DNA of 64,000 nucleotides from an uncultured Acidobacteriota bacterium (GCA_902826605.1 CADEFM010000002.1:186001-250000), one strand, 5' to 3'. Counted from the stretch's first letter, positions 35,919-45,867 are shown. A program made the numbers and translations. Notes: a model not told the origin generated them from the sequence alone.

Positions 35919-37090
35919 AAATTCCGGGTGAACGAGTTCTGGCCGTGGCAGGTACCGTGGCAGCCTTTCTTGGGTTGGCGGCATGTGGGGCCAAGGTCTC
36001 CGCTGACAAGGCCGCCGGCCCTCCCGCTGCCGCGCGCGATCCCATGTCCATTTCGTTGACGCCGGAACTGGAAAAGCAAGTCAAGGTCGCATCACCGTCT
36101 TTCGCCGCCGTAGCCGGTTCCCTCAGTGTGACCGCACGTGTGGAGGCGGACCGTCGCCGGACCGCCGCGATCAATTCGCCGGTGGCGGGCCGCGTTGCAA
36201 CACTCCACGTATTCGCCGGCGACACGGTCAAGAAAGGACAGGTGCTCGGAACTCTATACGGAACCGGCCTGACCGATCTGCAACTCTCTTTACTGAAGGC
36301 TCAAACGCAACAACAACTGGCGCAGCGAGCCGTGGAGCGTGCCAATCTCCTGCTCGCAGCCGGCGTCATCGGGTCGGCGGAAGTGCAGCGCCGACAAGCT
36401 GAATTGGGGGAGTCCACGGCGGAGATCACGGTGCTTCGCGATCAGTTGAAGGTCCTCGGCATGTCCGAGGACTCCATTAGTAAGGTGGAATCTGGGCGCA
36501 CCGTTAATTCACTCACCGAAATCGTCGCGGAGATCGACGGAACCGTTCTGGAGCGCAAGGTCGCGGTGGGGCAAATAGTACAACCTAGCGACACGATCTA
36601 CGAATTGGCGGATCTTTCGACTGTGTGGGTGGTGGCGGAGGTGCCGGAGCAAGCGGCGGGCGATATGGTCATTGGAGAAATCGCTGAGACGGAAATCGAG
36701 GCTTTCCCCGGGCAATTGATAGCGGGCCGTTTATCCTACATCAGCGCTACCGTCAATCCAGAGACCCGCACGGTGCAAGTGCGAATTGACCTTCCCAATC
36801 CGCGCCGCAAGTTTAAACCGCAGATGCTGGCGACCATGAATTTGAAGGAAGGCGCCCAGCAGCGCCGGGTGGTGCCGCTGACGGCAGTGGTTCGTGAGGA
36901 TAATCGCGAATACGTCTTCGTGCAAAAGGATGAAAAAAGTTTCGTTCTGCGTCCCGTGGAAATGGGACCGGAGTTTGAGAAAGTACGCGTTCTGGTTACC
37001 GGGGTTGAGCCGGGCGAGAAGATCGTCACCGAGGGCGCGTTTCATCTGAACAACGAACGGAGGCGGCTGGCCCTGACCAGCGGCAACTGA
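35915..37090 (+). CDS. czcB: CzcB-type periplasmic adaptor lipoprotein
   Basis: 391 aa membrane-fusion protein that links the inner RND pump to the outer channel. The TTG at 35915 overlaps the czcC stop. A lipobox is visible (FLGLAACGA, Cys about 27). Barrel-sandwich and helical hairpin follow (NSPVAGRVATLHVFAGDTVKKGQ, VEIVAEIDGTVLERKVAVGQIVQP-like second half), then the beta-barrel ending near GVEPGEKIVTEGAF. No His-rich N-terminal extension is present. Confidence 0.9.
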   Translation: MKIPGERVLAVAGTVAAFLGLAACGAKVSADKAAGPPAAARDPMSISLTPELEKQVKVASPSFAAVAGSLSVTARVEADRRRTAAINSPVAGRVATLHVFAGDTVKKGQVLGTLYGTGLTDLQLSLLKAQTQQQLAQRAVERANLLLAAGVIGSAEVQRRQAELGESTAEITVLRDQLKVLGMSEDSISKVESGRTVNSLTEIVAEIDGTVLERKVAVGQIVQPSDTIYELADLSTVWVVAEVPEQAAGDMVIGEIAETEIEAFPGQLIAGRLSYISATVNPETRTVQVRIDLPNPRRKFKPQMLATMNLKEGAQQRRVVPLTAVVREDNREYVFVQKDEKSFVLRPVEMGPEFEKVRVLVTGVEPGEKIVTEGAFHLNNERRRLALTSGN

Positions 37091-37092
37091 GC

Positions 37093-40000
37093 ATGCTGAA
37101 AGCTCTTGTCGACGCCGCTTTGAAGCAGCGTCTGGTGGTAGTAGTAATCGCGCTGATCATCCTCGCCGCCGGCATCGACGCCGCGCGTAATCTTTCGGTG
37201 GACGCGTTTCCCGATGTCACCAATGTGCAGGTGCAGGTGGCCACGCCCTCGCCGGGCCGAAGTCCGGATGAGATGGAGCGTTTCGTCACCGTGCCCATTG
37301 AGATCGGCATGACAGGATTGCCCGGCATGGTGGAGATGCGGTCTTTGAATGAGGCGGGAATCTCCATCATCACGCTGGTCTTCACCGATACGACCAACGT
37401 GTACTTCGCGCGCCAGATTGTCAGCGAGCGTTTGAGCGAAGTGCGCGACCGCCTGCCGGAAGGTATTTTCCCGGTGCTGGGACCGGTTTCGAGCGCTCTG
37501 GGAGAGATTTACCAGTACACCATCGATAACCCTTCCGACGGCGAACGTCCGCTGACGCGGGAGGAGCTTACCGAGCGGCGCACGATACAAGACTGGGTAG
37601 TGCGTCCTTTGCTGCGGTCGGTTCCGGGCATCGCCGAGATCAACTCCGTGGGTGGGTATGAGAAGCAATATCACGTGCTGGTGGACCCGCAGAAGCTGCG
37701 CTACTACGGCGTAACCATTCAGGACGTGCATCAGGGACTGGCACGCAATAACGCAAATTCAAGCGGCGGCGTGATGCCCCAAGGCCCAGAACAATTCCTA
37801 GTCCGGGGAGTCGGCCTGATCCAGGGGTTGGATGACATCCGCGCGATCGTCTTGAAGGAATCCAAGGGAACTCCCGTATACATTCGTGACGTGGCCGACG
37901 TGCGCATGGGCGCGGCGGTGCGTATGGGCGCAATGATCAAGGGCGGTTATAGCGAAGCCACTGGCGGCATCGTGATGATGATCGCCGGAGACAACGCCAA
38001 ACAGGTGACCGGCCGTATCAAGGAGCGTGTTCAGGAAATCAACGAGAAGGGATTGCTCCCCGGAGGTCTGCGGATCGTGCCGTACTACGACCGTTCGGAA
38101 CTAGTGGACGCCGCGTTGGCCACGGTGCAACGCGTACTTGAAGAAGGCATCGTGCTGGTGGTGATCGTGCTCTTTCTGTTCCTCGGGGACCTGCGTTCCA
38201 GCATCATTGTGATCGCCACGCTGATCATCACGCCGCTAGCCACGTTCATGGTCATGAACTACTACCATATGTCCGCCAACCTGATGTCGCTGGGCGGATT
38301 GGCCATCGCGATCGGATTAATGGTGGACGGGTCCGTAGTGGTCGTGGAGAACGTGTTCGGCAAGTTAAGCCACAATCGCCACCATCAGTCGAAGATCAAA
38401 ATAGTAATCGATGCTGTGGATGAAGTGGCCACGCCGGTGGTCTTCGGCGTCGGTGTGATCATCCTGGTTTTCTTGCCCCTGATGACATTGCAGGGGATGG
38501 AAGGTAAGATGTTTTCGCCGCTGGCCTATACCATCGCCATTGCCCTGACCGTTTCTTTGATTCTTTCGCTCACGCTTTCTCCGGTGCTTTCTGTGTTCCT
38601 GTTGAAGGGCGGCTCGGAACAGGACACGCTGTTCGTGCGCATGCTGAAAGCTCCTTATATGAAGCTGCTGCACTTATCGCTGCGGTTTTCGAAAAGCGCG
38701 ATGCTCTTCGTCTTGCTGATGTTCGGCGGGGCCGTTGCGCTGATTCCGTACTTGGGGACGTCCTTTATTCCGGAAATGAAAGAAGGCACCATCTCGCCGA
38801 ACTTCGACCGCGTTCCGAATATTTCTCTCGATGAGTCCATCAAGATGGAAATTCTTGGGAACAAGCTAATCCGAGAGGTTCCCGGCATTAAATATGTGGT
38901 TTCGCGCCTGGGCCGGGGCGAATCGCCGGCCGATCCGGCGGGCCTGAACGAAACCGACATCATGGCCCAGTTGGTCCCCATTGAGGAACGCAAAGGGCGC
39001 ACTCAGGATGACATCGCCGAGGACATCCGCGCCAAGCTAGCAGCCGTGCCGGGGGTAAACCTTGTGATGGCGCAGCCCATCTCCGACCGCGTGGATGAAA
39101 TGGTGACGGGAGTGCGTGCCGACGTCGCCGTGAAGTTGTTCGGCGACGATCTGGATATGTTGATCAAGAAGGCCGAGGAAATCGTCAAAGTGGCTCGCAC
39201 CATTCGCGGCTATCGTGACAGCAAAGTGGACCGGCTGGGTGGCCAGCAATACCTCAACGTCACCATCGACCGGAAAGCCATCGCCCGTTATGGAATGAAC
39301 GCCTCGGAGGTGCACGACATCATTGAAACCGCAGTGGGCGGGAAAGTAGCCACCGAAATTTATGAAGGCGAGCGCCGCTTTCAAGCCGTCGTTCGGTTGC
39401 CCGAATCCTATCGCAACAATTCCACCGACATTGGCCAGATTCTGATCGACACTCCCAGCAAATCCCAGGTGCTGCTTTCAAGCGTCGCCGACATCCGTGT
39501 GGCCGAAGGACGGGCGCAAATCAACCGCGAGATGGCCAAACGGCGCATCAATGTTGGCGTCAATGTGATCGATCGCGATCTGGGTGGATTCGTCGCTGAA
39601 CTGCAGCAGAAGATCGGCCAGCAGGTGCAGGTTCCCCCCGGCTATTACTTCGAATGGGGCGGCCAGTTCCAGAACATGCAGCGCGCGCTGCGGCGTTTGT
39701 CGATCATTGTGCCGATCACCATCGGCGCGATTTTCTTTCTGCTGTTCCTGCTGTTCAATTCCCTGCGTTTCGCGGGTCTGATCATCCTGGTGCTGCCGTT
39801 CGCCTCCATTGGCGGAGTGGTGGGCTTGTACGTTACCGGCGAGTATCTCTCGGTGCCCGCCTCGGTGGGCTTTATCGCGCTGTGGGGCATCGCGGTTCTG
39901 AACGGCGTGGTGTTGGTGTCCTACATCCGCAGACTGCGCGAAAATGGCTTGGATCAGCGGGAAGCCGTGCTGGAAGGCTCAAAGCTGCGATTCCGTCCCG

Positions 40001-40230
40001 TGATGATGACGGCGACGGTCGCCGCGCTCGGCTTGATCCCGTTCCTATTCGCGACCGGCCCCGGTTCGGAAGTGCAGCGGCCTCTTGCGATCGTAGTGAT
40101 CGGCGGCTTGATCACGTCCACGCTGCTTACGCTGGTGGTAGTGCCAACGCTGTACGGTTATTTCGAAGGCCGCGAGAAGCGGAACGTCGCACATGAAGAC
40201 GAACAGGTTCCCGCCGGCCAGAACGCGTAG
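37093..40230 (+). CDS. czcA: CzcA/CusA-type heavy-metal RND efflux pump
   Basis: 1045 aa inner-membrane proton-driven pump with 12 predicted spans and two large periplasmic loops (TM1 near 12-28, TM7 near 535). In TM4 it has AIAIGLMVDGSVVVVEN instead of the DFGxxxDGA motif of Zn/Co/Cd CzcA; the first Asp is replaced by Ala while the second Asp and the Glu are kept, so metal specificity may differ from CzcA. It closes the czcCBA operon; a tRNA-Leu gene starts 35 bp after the stop. Confidence 0.95.
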   Translation: MLKALVDAALKQRLVVVVIALIILAAGIDAARNLSVDAFPDVTNVQVQVATPSPGRSPDEMERFVTVPIEIGMTGLPGMVEMRSLNEAGISIITLVFTDTTNVYFARQIVSERLSEVRDRLPEGIFPVLGPVSSALGEIYQYTIDNPSDGERPLTREELTERRTIQDWVVRPLLRSVPGIAEINSVGGYEKQYHVLVDPQKLRYYGVTIQDVHQGLARNNANSSGGVMPQGPEQFLVRGVGLIQGLDDIRAIVLKESKGTPVYIRDVADVRMGAAVRMGAMIKGGYSEATGGIVMMIAGDNAKQVTGRIKERVQEINEKGLLPGGLRIVPYYDRSELVDAALATVQRVLEEGIVLVVIVLFLFLGDLRSSIIVIATLIITPLATFMVMNYYHMSANLMSLGGLAIAIGLMVDGSVVVVENVFGKLSHNRHHQSKIKIVIDAVDEVATPVVFGVGVIILVFLPLMTLQGMEGKMFSPLAYTIAIALTVSLILSLTLSPVLSVFLLKGGSEQDTLFVRMLKAPYMKLLHLSLRFSKSAMLFVLLMFGGAVALIPYLGTSFIPEMKEGTISPNFDRVPNISLDESIKMEILGNKLIREVPGIKYVVSRLGRGESPADPAGLNETDIMAQLVPIEERKGRTQDDIAEDIRAKLAAVPGVNLVMAQPISDRVDEMVTGVRADVAVKLFGDDLDMLIKKAEEIVKVARTIRGYRDSKVDRLGGQQYLNVTIDRKAIARYGMNASEVHDIIETAVGGKVATEIYEGERRFQAVVRLPESYRNNSTDIGQILIDTPSKSQVLLSSVADIRVAEGRAQINREMAKRRINVGVNVIDRDLGGFVAELQQKIGQQVQVPPGYYFEWGGQFQNMQRALRRLSIIVPITIGAIFFLLFLLFNSLRFAGLIILVLPFASIGGVVGLYVTGEYLSVPASVGFIALWGIAVLNGVVLVSYIRRLRENGLDQREAVLEGSKLRFRPVMMTATVAALGLIPFLFATGPGSEVQRPLAIVVIGGLITSTLLTLVVVPTLYGYFEGREKRNVAHEDEQVPAGQNA

Positions 40231-40236
40231 GGACGG

Positions 40237-40242
40237 TATAAT
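40237..40242 (+). promoter_or_regulatory. -10 element before tRNA-Leu
   Basis: A perfect TATAAT lies 24 bp upstream of the tRNA 5' end, just past the czcA stop. No good -35 hexamer is visible 17 bp upstream. Confidence 0.45.
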
Positions 40243-40265
40243 GCGAAGAGTCGCACCCAGCGTTC

Positions 40266-40352
40266 GCGAACGTGGCGGAATTGGCAGACGCACTGGATTT
40301 AGGTTCCAGCGCCCGCAAGGGCATGGGAGTTCGATTCTCCCCGTTCGCACCA
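40266..40352 (+). tRNA. tRNA-Leu(UAG), CCA encoded
   Basis: 87 nt. Acceptor GCGAACG pairs with CGTTCGC, the discriminator-CCA is ACCA, the anticodon arm CTGGA-TTTAGGT-TCCAG gives anticodon UAG, the T arm GGGAG-TTCGATT-CTCCC is standard and a long variable arm is present, as expected for Leu. Confidence 0.97.
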
Positions 40353-40456
40353 TTAAAGCAGAGGCTACGGATCGCTCCCTGCTAAGCTTGCTACCCCCTC
40401 TGGTAGTGAGCCAAATCTCTCGACGGCCCGCCGCGTTGTGTTTCAATTAAAAATCT

Positions 40457-40918
40457 ATGAGTCCCTATCCTTTGGCATTTCTGATCGGAGCGATCGCCGG
40501 ATTGCGCGCGCTCACCGCTCCTGCCGCAGTGAGTTGGGCTGCTTACTTGGGCTGGCTGAATCTGGAAAATACCTGGCTCTCTTTTCTGGGCTACACAGCG
40601 ACGCCCTACATTTTATCCGCGCTGGCGTTGGGTGAGCTGATCAATGACAAATTGCCCACAACACCCAGCCGCAAGGTGCGTTCCGCGTTCCTCGCGCGAA
40701 TCGTCAGCGGCGCCCTGTGCGGAGACGCCCTGGGAGTTGCATTCGATGCACCGGTTGGAGGCTTGCTGGCCGGTGCGCTGGGCGCCGTGGCCGGTACCCT
40801 GGGCGGTTACGAATTTCGCGCGCGCCTGGCGAAAGCGGCTGGAAAGGATCTCCCGATCGCTCTGCTCGAAGACGCCATCGCGGTCGCCGGAGCGTTCTTG
40901 ATCGTCTCCCGCAACTAG
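40457..40918 (+). CDS. DUF4126 integral membrane protein
   Basis: 153 aa with about three to four membrane segments and the family pattern FLIGAIAGLRALTAPAAVSWAA, LGELINDKLPTTPSR and ARIVSGALCGDALGV. Function unknown in the family. Single gene after the tRNA. Confidence 0.85.
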   Translation: MSPYPLAFLIGAIAGLRALTAPAAVSWAAYLGWLNLENTWLSFLGYTATPYILSALALGELINDKLPTTPSRKVRSAFLARIVSGALCGDALGVAFDAPVGGLLAGALGAVAGTLGGYEFRARLAKAAGKDLPIALLEDAIAVAGAFLIVSRN

Positions 40919-41227
40919 GTAACGATGCTAGGCAGCCGGACTAGTACGTCAATATGGCCAGCGCTTCTTCCGTGATGTTTTCACTCGCGGAAGAATCCCG
41001 TTTTCGACCCGAGCGGCCCACGTATCCAGCGCGCCCACGCGCCCCAGCGGCGCATCCAGGGGGATGGAGAGATCGCGGGACGAGCTGCCAAACCGCGCTT
41101 CCTCCGGCATCCGAATATCGCTTTGCTCGAATCCGAGCCTGAGGAGCAGCTGCACTCATCTTCCGCCCCCTTTTAGAATCAGCCGTCCTGCTGTATTTTT
41201 CAACCTGTTCACACCTGCGTTTAATCT
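40919..41227. other. Gap with possible decayed coding sequence on the minus strand
   Basis: No firm gene. On the minus strand two overlapping frames look coding-like in turn: one reads VQLLLRLGFEQSDI down to DTWAARVENGILP, the other ends with SENITEEALAILTY and a stop. That switch would fit a frameshifted fossil of a protein C-terminus, but I cannot name the parent. Confidence 0.25.
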
Positions 41228-41311
41228 ATGAACGCGAAGCAGCCGATAGAAGTAATGACGGAGACGTGCTGGGAGACGGGCATTTTCCGGGTTTCCCTTG
41301 ACGTCTGTCCT

Positions 41312-41337
41312 GAGGGCGGCTGTAAAGCGCCGCCCTC
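41312..41337. repeat. Strong GC hairpin (9-bp stem)
   Basis: GAGGGCGGC at 41312-41320 pairs with GCCGCCCTC at 41329-41337 and is followed by TTTG on the plus strand. Terminator-like, but no gene stops shortly before it on either strand. Confidence 0.7.
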
Positions 41338-41388
41338 TTTGAGACCCCTAGTACCTCGCCCCCTCGTGGTTTCCGTGATGTCTCTTTC

Positions 41389-41421
41389 CAGAGAGCGCGG
41401 TTCTTCTCGCCGCGCTCTCTG
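41389..41421. repeat. Strong GC hairpin (12-bp perfect stem)
   Basis: CAGAGAGCGCGG at 41389-41400 and CCGCGCTCTCTG at 41410-41421 around a 9-nt loop. With the hairpin at 41312 it makes a compact structured segment of about 110 nt. Confidence 0.8.
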
Positions 41422-41617
41422 TGGACCTTCTCTAAAACCGTGACGTTCTGAGCGAAGAACCCGAGCGGCCAAGCAACAACCGCGCCGATCCTTCCGCAGC
41501 AAGGCCCGTTCCTTTTCACATGAGCGCTGTTCGTTGTTGAAACACTCGTGCCGCCACCAGATGCTACAACCCATTACGGGCACCCCCGGGTTCAGTCAGT
41601 GTCCCATGAACGGGACG

Positions 41618-41881
41618 CTACCGGGAGCGCAGCTTTTGCAAACGCTCTAACGTCTTGATGATGGCCTTAAGCAATGCAGCGCGATCCTTTAGATCTCGGA
41701 TCTCCTCTTGAACGTCACATGTTTTCTGAGCCATTCTATCGCTCGCATCCGCGACACCCAAGTATCGACGTGGCACGGGTTCATCTGTAGATGAAATAAT
41801 TGCAGCCCGGCATGGTCCATATTCCTTCAATCGCGAAATGTGTTGCCACTGTGGCGCGGAGACCTGCCTATAAGCGATCAA
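41618..41881 (-). CDS. Small ORF, unknown
   Basis: 87 aa with a charged, helical C-terminal part (EEIRDLKDRAALLKAIIKTLERLQKL) that could form a coiled coil. No family is recognised and no clear ribosome site is seen. It is the longest plausible frame in the 1.5 kb gene-poor gap; it may not be expressed. Confidence 0.3.
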   Translation of the reverse strand: MIAYRQVSAPQWQHISRLKEYGPCRAAIISSTDEPVPRRYLGVADASDRMAQKTCDVQEEIRDLKDRAALLKAIIKTLERLQKLRSR

Positions 41882-42047
41882 TTCACGGGACTTTCGTCTC
41901 GAAACGGCTGAACGCGATGTGTGAACGGATGCCCCGATAGAAGGTGGTTCAGGATGGTCGCAACCTAGAGGGGACAGGGTTCCAACTCGCCTTGATTTAC
42001 GCGTGGTGTAGGAGTAACATCAAAGCCCGGCTCGGGAAGAGAACTTT

Positions 42048-42155
42048 ATGCCGCGGATGAACTGGCTATATACCGTGCTGTCGTTGCTGCTTATTGCACT
42101 TGCGATGATTGTAATCGTATACGGCCCCGCTGATCGCATATTGCGGCTGGTTTAG
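42048..42155 (+). CDS. 35-aa single-span membrane peptide
   Basis: Short ORF starting MPRMNWLYTVLSLLLIALAM and ending RILRLV, consisting of one membrane helix with a few basic residues at each end. GGGAAGAG lies about 7 bp upstream of the ATG at 42048. Second ATG at 42057 is also possible. Many bacteria encode such tiny membrane proteins, but coding status is not proven. Confidence 0.4.
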   Translation: MPRMNWLYTVLSLLLIALAMIVIVYGPADRILRLV

Positions 42156-42473
42156 GCCCCCTGCAGCCCGCTCACAAAATGTAATTGCCATACGCCGTAC
42201 CCGACACTTGCGCCGAAGGTGCCACCGGCCGGGCCACCGGCACACTGGCATGTGAGCACATTAGCAATATATTCGATTAATATCGTGATTGTTATCTCGG
42301 CAATTGCAACTGAATAGTTCCTCGTGCCAGCCTTGATACGGTTTGGCTGAGGCCGTAACAGCCTATTGGCCGGACGTTCCAGCTCGGCAGGCCTTTTGTC
42401 GCACAAATCGGTACTTTTAGCCTAGTTCGTTTCTTCCTATTTCCAGATATTCTTGTAGTGCCGAGGTATAGGT

Positions 42474-42839
42474 ATGGAACGTCGTATTGAAAGCCGGACC
42501 GCAACAAGTCATCCGGCAGTGCTGACAATATTAGGCAAACCTGCCCGGGAAATGAAAGCGACGCTCGAAGACTTTTCCTCAAGGGGCGTACGTTTAGTTA
42601 CTCCAACGTCCATTCCCGTAAATACACCAGTGGAAATCGTGACCGAGAACGTGCTGATCCTTGGAGATGTGTGCCGATGCTCTCACAGTTCCGCGGACGC
42701 TTCCTATCATGTGGCTGTCAAGGTCGCGCACCGGCTTTCTTTGTTGACGCAACTAAGCGCGCTGAATCGGTCCCTTGCGAAAGAGCGGCAAGAAGAACTG
42801 GTGACAATGAAAGCTCCTCATTTAGTCTCTTCTTGCTAA
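42474..42839 (+). CDS. PilZ-domain protein
   Basis: 121 aa, almost all PilZ domain. The c-di-GMP binding elements RxxxR (RRIESR at the N-terminus) and DxSxxG (DFSSRG near 32-37) are present. A C-terminal helical tail follows. It likely senses cyclic di-GMP; no cyclase or target gene is beside it. Confidence 0.85.
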   Translation: MERRIESRTATSHPAVLTILGKPAREMKATLEDFSSRGVRLVTPTSIPVNTPVEIVTENVLILGDVCRCSHSSADASYHVAVKVAHRLSLLTQLSALNRSLAKERQEELVTMKAPHLVSSC

Positions 42840-42881
42840 CCGGATGGGATCGGCGCCCAGCATACGGACGTGGTCTCTCTT

Positions 42882-43148
42882 CTATGGGACTGTCTTTTCT
42901 AGGGCCGCAAGTGCGTCCTCCGCACATTCATAGTTCCCAATCCATTCGCCAGATTGAGCAGGGTCGTCCGTATGTAGAATCTGCCACTCGCCATTCTCGA
43001 ACCGGATGAGTGCAGCGTGTCCGGGGTAAAATCCCACGACACGGTATTGGTTCGGGTCAGCTTTGCGGCGCAGTAGAATGAGTTTTTTCGGCATCCAGCG
43101 TAATTGTGCTTCCTGAATACCCATTTCTTCAAGGTTTAAGTGGAACAA
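42882..43148 (-). CDS. Small conserved-looking protein, unknown
   Basis: 88 aa soluble protein, beta-rich in the middle (YRVVGFYPGHAALIRFENGEW) with an acidic end (NYECAEDALAALEKTVP). No signal or motif identifies it. Convergent with the PilZ gene. Confidence 0.5.
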   Translation of the reverse strand: MFHLNLEEMGIQEAQLRWMPKKLILLRRKADPNQYRVVGFYPGHAALIRFENGEWQILHTDDPAQSGEWIGNYECAEDALAALEKTVP

Positions 43149-43220
43149 AAGTACTGGTTCGCCCCGTCTAACGTACCGGAACCTTGTGCTTGGTTGCCGC
43201 CAACCTGCCTGGCACTAAAT

Positions 43221-43970
43221 TCAGCGCATCCCGCCCGAAGCCACTAGCGTCTCGCCCGTGAGCCAGCCCGAGTCGCCGGACGCCAGAAATGCCGCTATGG
43301 GCGCGATATCCTTCGGCTGTCCGATCCGTCCCAGCGGCGTTTCGGCCTCTGCCGACTTTTGGAAGCTGCTGCCCATGAGTCCCACTGTATGAGTGCCTTC
43401 GGTTTCCACCATTCCGGGATTGATGGAATTCACGCGGATCTTCTTCGGGCCCAGTTCTTTTGCCAAAACGCGAGTGATCGTGTCCACAGCGCCTTTGGTT
43501 GCCGAATAGACCGCCGATTGCGGAGGCGTGAGCTGACTCGCCACCGATCCGATGTTAATCACGCTGCCGCCTTCGGGGCCAAAGTATTTCGCGGCCTCTT
43601 GGGTAGCGAGAAGGAGACCCAGCACGTTGATGTCGAACTGACGATGAAAGTGTTCCTCCGTGATTTCCTCGAGTGGAGCGAACTGATACACGCCCGCGTT
43701 GTTCACCAGCACGTCCAAGCGTCCAAATGCCTTGCTCGCTTGGTCGAAAATATGGCGGACGTCGGCGGCCTTTGATACATTTCCTTTTACAGCCAGAGCC
43801 GTTCCGCCCCGCCGGGCGATCTCCGCGACTACATCGTCCGCGCCTGCTTTGCTGCTGGCGTAGTTGACCACTACCGCCGCGCCCTCTTCTGCCAGCTGCT
43901 TGGCGATTTCCGCGCCAATGCCTTTGGACGCCCCTGTGACCACAGCTACCTTGCCCTTCAATCTACTCAT
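43221..43970 (-). CDS. Short-chain dehydrogenase/reductase
   Basis: 249 aa classical SDR. NAD(P) loop TGASKGIGAEIAKQL, NNAG at about 90, the catalytic Ser in INIGSVAS and the YSATK active-site Tyr/Lys are all present. Sequence resembles glucose 1-dehydrogenase/3-oxoacyl-ACP reductase members; substrate unknown. Single gene. Confidence 0.92.
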   Translation of the reverse strand: MSRLKGKVAVVTGASKGIGAEIAKQLAEEGAAVVVNYASSKAGADDVVAEIARRGGTALAVKGNVSKAADVRHIFDQASKAFGRLDVLVNNAGVYQFAPLEEITEEHFHRQFDINVLGLLLATQEAAKYFGPEGGSVINIGSVASQLTPPQSAVYSATKGAVDTITRVLAKELGPKKIRVNSINPGMVETEGTHTVGLMGSSFQKSAEAETPLGRIGQPKDIAPIAAFLASGDSGWLTGETLVASGGMR

Positions 43971-44096
43971 TGGAATCTCCTCAAAGCCGACGCGGTTTGT
44001 GTCTGAATCGGTACCTCAACGGATGCGGAGCCCCCGCAAACGATTCGCGAAAATGGATTCTACCATTACGTGCGCTGATTGTTTACCTTGGAAAAG

Positions 44097-44576
44097 ATGC
44101 CTGTTCTGAACGACAATCCATTCGCCGCGCTGACCGTGGTGATGGCTCCGGCAATCCTCACGAATGCCTGCTCCGTTCTCTCCCTGGGTACGGCGAATCG
44201 CATCGCCCGCGTGGTGGACAGGACGCGCATCGTCGCGGCAGCCAGGGAGATCGCCGCGACAGGCAGCGCCGATCGCGAAATGCGGTCGCGCGAATTGGAG
44301 CAGCTCCAAGCGCGAGGAGCGCTGCTTCTGCGGGCGCTCCGAATCATATACTTGTCGCTCGGTGCGTTTGCCGCGTCAGCCCTCACGGCAGTGGCCGGTT
44401 CGGTATCTTCGGCGTATGACCTGCAATTGTTTTCCCGCGCCACTGCTGTGATCGGTTTCGCGACTGGCACGCTGGGCGTTTCCATGCTGGTCATGGGATG
44501 TGCATTAATGGTGCGCGAAACACGATTGGCGATCCAGAGCATGGCCGGAGAAGTCGAGCGTGCGCTCAAGCTCTAG
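44097..44576 (+). CDS. DUF2721 membrane protein
   Basis: 159 aa from ATG at 44097 (a TTG at 44079 adds six residues). Three hydrophobic segments with the pattern [24 protein letters not shown]-like [17 protein letters not shown] and a C-terminal pair. The stop overlaps the serS stop on the other strand (44573-44576). Function unknown. Confidence 0.8.
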   Translation: MPVLNDNPFAALTVVMAPAILTNACSVLSLGTANRIARVVDRTRIVAAAREIAATGSADREMRSRELEQLQARGALLLRALRIIYLSLGAFAASALTAVAGSVSSAYDLQLFSRATAVIGFATGTLGVSMLVMGCALMVRETRLAIQSMAGEVERALKL

Positions 44577-45844
44577 CGCGCGCGGATGACTTCCAAGCCC
44601 ATGAATGGACGCAGTGCTTCCGGGACCACAATGCTGCCGTCGGCCTGCTGGTAATTTTCGACAATCGCGAGCCACGTGCGGCCCACTGCCAACCCGCTCC
44701 CGTTGATCGTGTGGACGAATTCAGGCTTACCTTTGCCGGATTTCGCGCGAATCGATGCGCGTCGGGACTGATAGGCTTCAAAGTTGGAGCAGGATGAAAT
44801 TTCCTTGTATCCATTTTGTCCCGGCAGCCAAACCTCAATGTCGTAGGTCTTGGCGGAGCTCGCCCCCGTGTCGCCGGTGCACAGTACTACGGTGCGATAC
44901 GCAAGTCCAAGTCGCTGCAAAATGTCTTCTGCATCCAGCGTGAGCGCTTCCAATTCGTCGTAACTGTTATCGGGACGAGCGAACTTTACCAGTTCCACCT
45001 TCTGGAATTGGTGCTGGCGGATGATGCCGCGCACGTCGCGCCCATATGAGCCTGCTTCACTGCGGAAGCACGGCGTGTACGCGCAATACTTGATCGGCAA
45101 CTGGTCCAGATCCAGCACCTCATCGCGATGCAGGTTCGTTACCGGAACTTCGGCGGTGGGTGCCAGATAGTAATCGGTGTCGCGCAGCTTAAATAGATCG
45201 GCTTCAAATTTGGGAAGTTGCCCCGTGCCATAGAGACTCGCCGAGTTGATCACGAAAGGAGGCAGCACTTCGGTATAACCATGCTGCTGTGTATGGACGT
45301 CCAGCATGAAATTGATGAGCGCACGTTCCAGTTTTGCGCCCAGCCCCATGTAAACGGCGAATCGCGCCCCAGTGATCTTTGCCGCGCGATCAAAATCCAG
45401 AATGCCCAGCTCCGGGCCCAGGTCCCAGTGTGGTTTCGGTTCGAAGGAAAACGACGGTGGCGCACCCCACCGGCGCACCTCCACGTTGTCGTCTGCGCTC
45501 TTGCCCGTGGGCACCGAAGCATGCGGCGTGTTCGGTACACCTGCCAGCATCAGCTTAAATTGCTCGTCGAGATCCGTTGCTGTTGTTTCGAGCGCCGTGA
45601 TGCGGTCGCCCATTTCACGAACGGCGTTCTGTCGCACCGTGGTGTCTTCACCGGCCTTTTTTAGCTTTCCGATTTCCTGGGATTCGGCGTTGCGTTGCGC
45701 TTTCAGCTGCTCTGACTCGGTTAGGGCAGACCGCCGCTCACCGTCCAGCTTTCGGAACGCGTCGATATCCAGGGAGAACCCGCGATCCGCCAGCCGCGCC
45801 GCGATGGCATCCAGATGGTTGCGAAAGTATCCGAGATCGTACAT
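44573..45844 (-). CDS. serS: Seryl-tRNA synthetase
   Basis: 423 aa class II synthetase. The N-terminal antiparallel coiled coil (residues about 30-110) is followed by the catalytic core with motif 2 [25 protein letters not shown] and motif 3 [18 protein letters not shown]. Charges tRNA-Ser. gltA lies upstream on the same strand. Confidence 0.98.
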   Translation of the reverse strand: MYDLGYFRNHLDAIAARLADRGFSLDIDAFRKLDGERRSALTESEQLKAQRNAESQEIGKLKKAGEDTTVRQNAVREMGDRITALETTATDLDEQFKLMLAGVPNTPHASVPTGKSADDNVEVRRWGAPPSFSFEPKPHWDLGPELGILDFDRAAKITGARFAVYMGLGAKLERALINFMLDVHTQQHGYTEVLPPFVINSASLYGTGQLPKFEADLFKLRDTDYYLAPTAEVPVTNLHRDEVLDLDQLPIKYCAYTPCFRSEAGSYGRDVRGIIRQHQFQKVELVKFARPDNSYDELEALTLDAEDILQRLGLAYRTVVLCTGDTGASSAKTYDIEVWLPGQNGYKEISSCSNFEAYQSRRASIRAKSGKGKPEFVHTINGSGLAVGRTWLAIVENYQQADGSIVVPEALRPFMGLEVIRAR

Positions 45845-45867
45845 GGAATTCCCACGTGACCGCGAAC

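Noticed and set aside
41221..41583. 120-codon minus-strand ORF reading through both hairpins
   Set aside because: The translation is Arg/Glu-rich low-complexity and is shaped by the palindromes; no ribosome site; more likely RNA-level structure than protein.
42152..42406. Minus-strand ORF of 84 codons between the tiny ORF and PilZ gene
   Set aside because: Poor composition, no recognisable family or start signal, and it overlaps the tiny membrane ORF only at the stop; left out.
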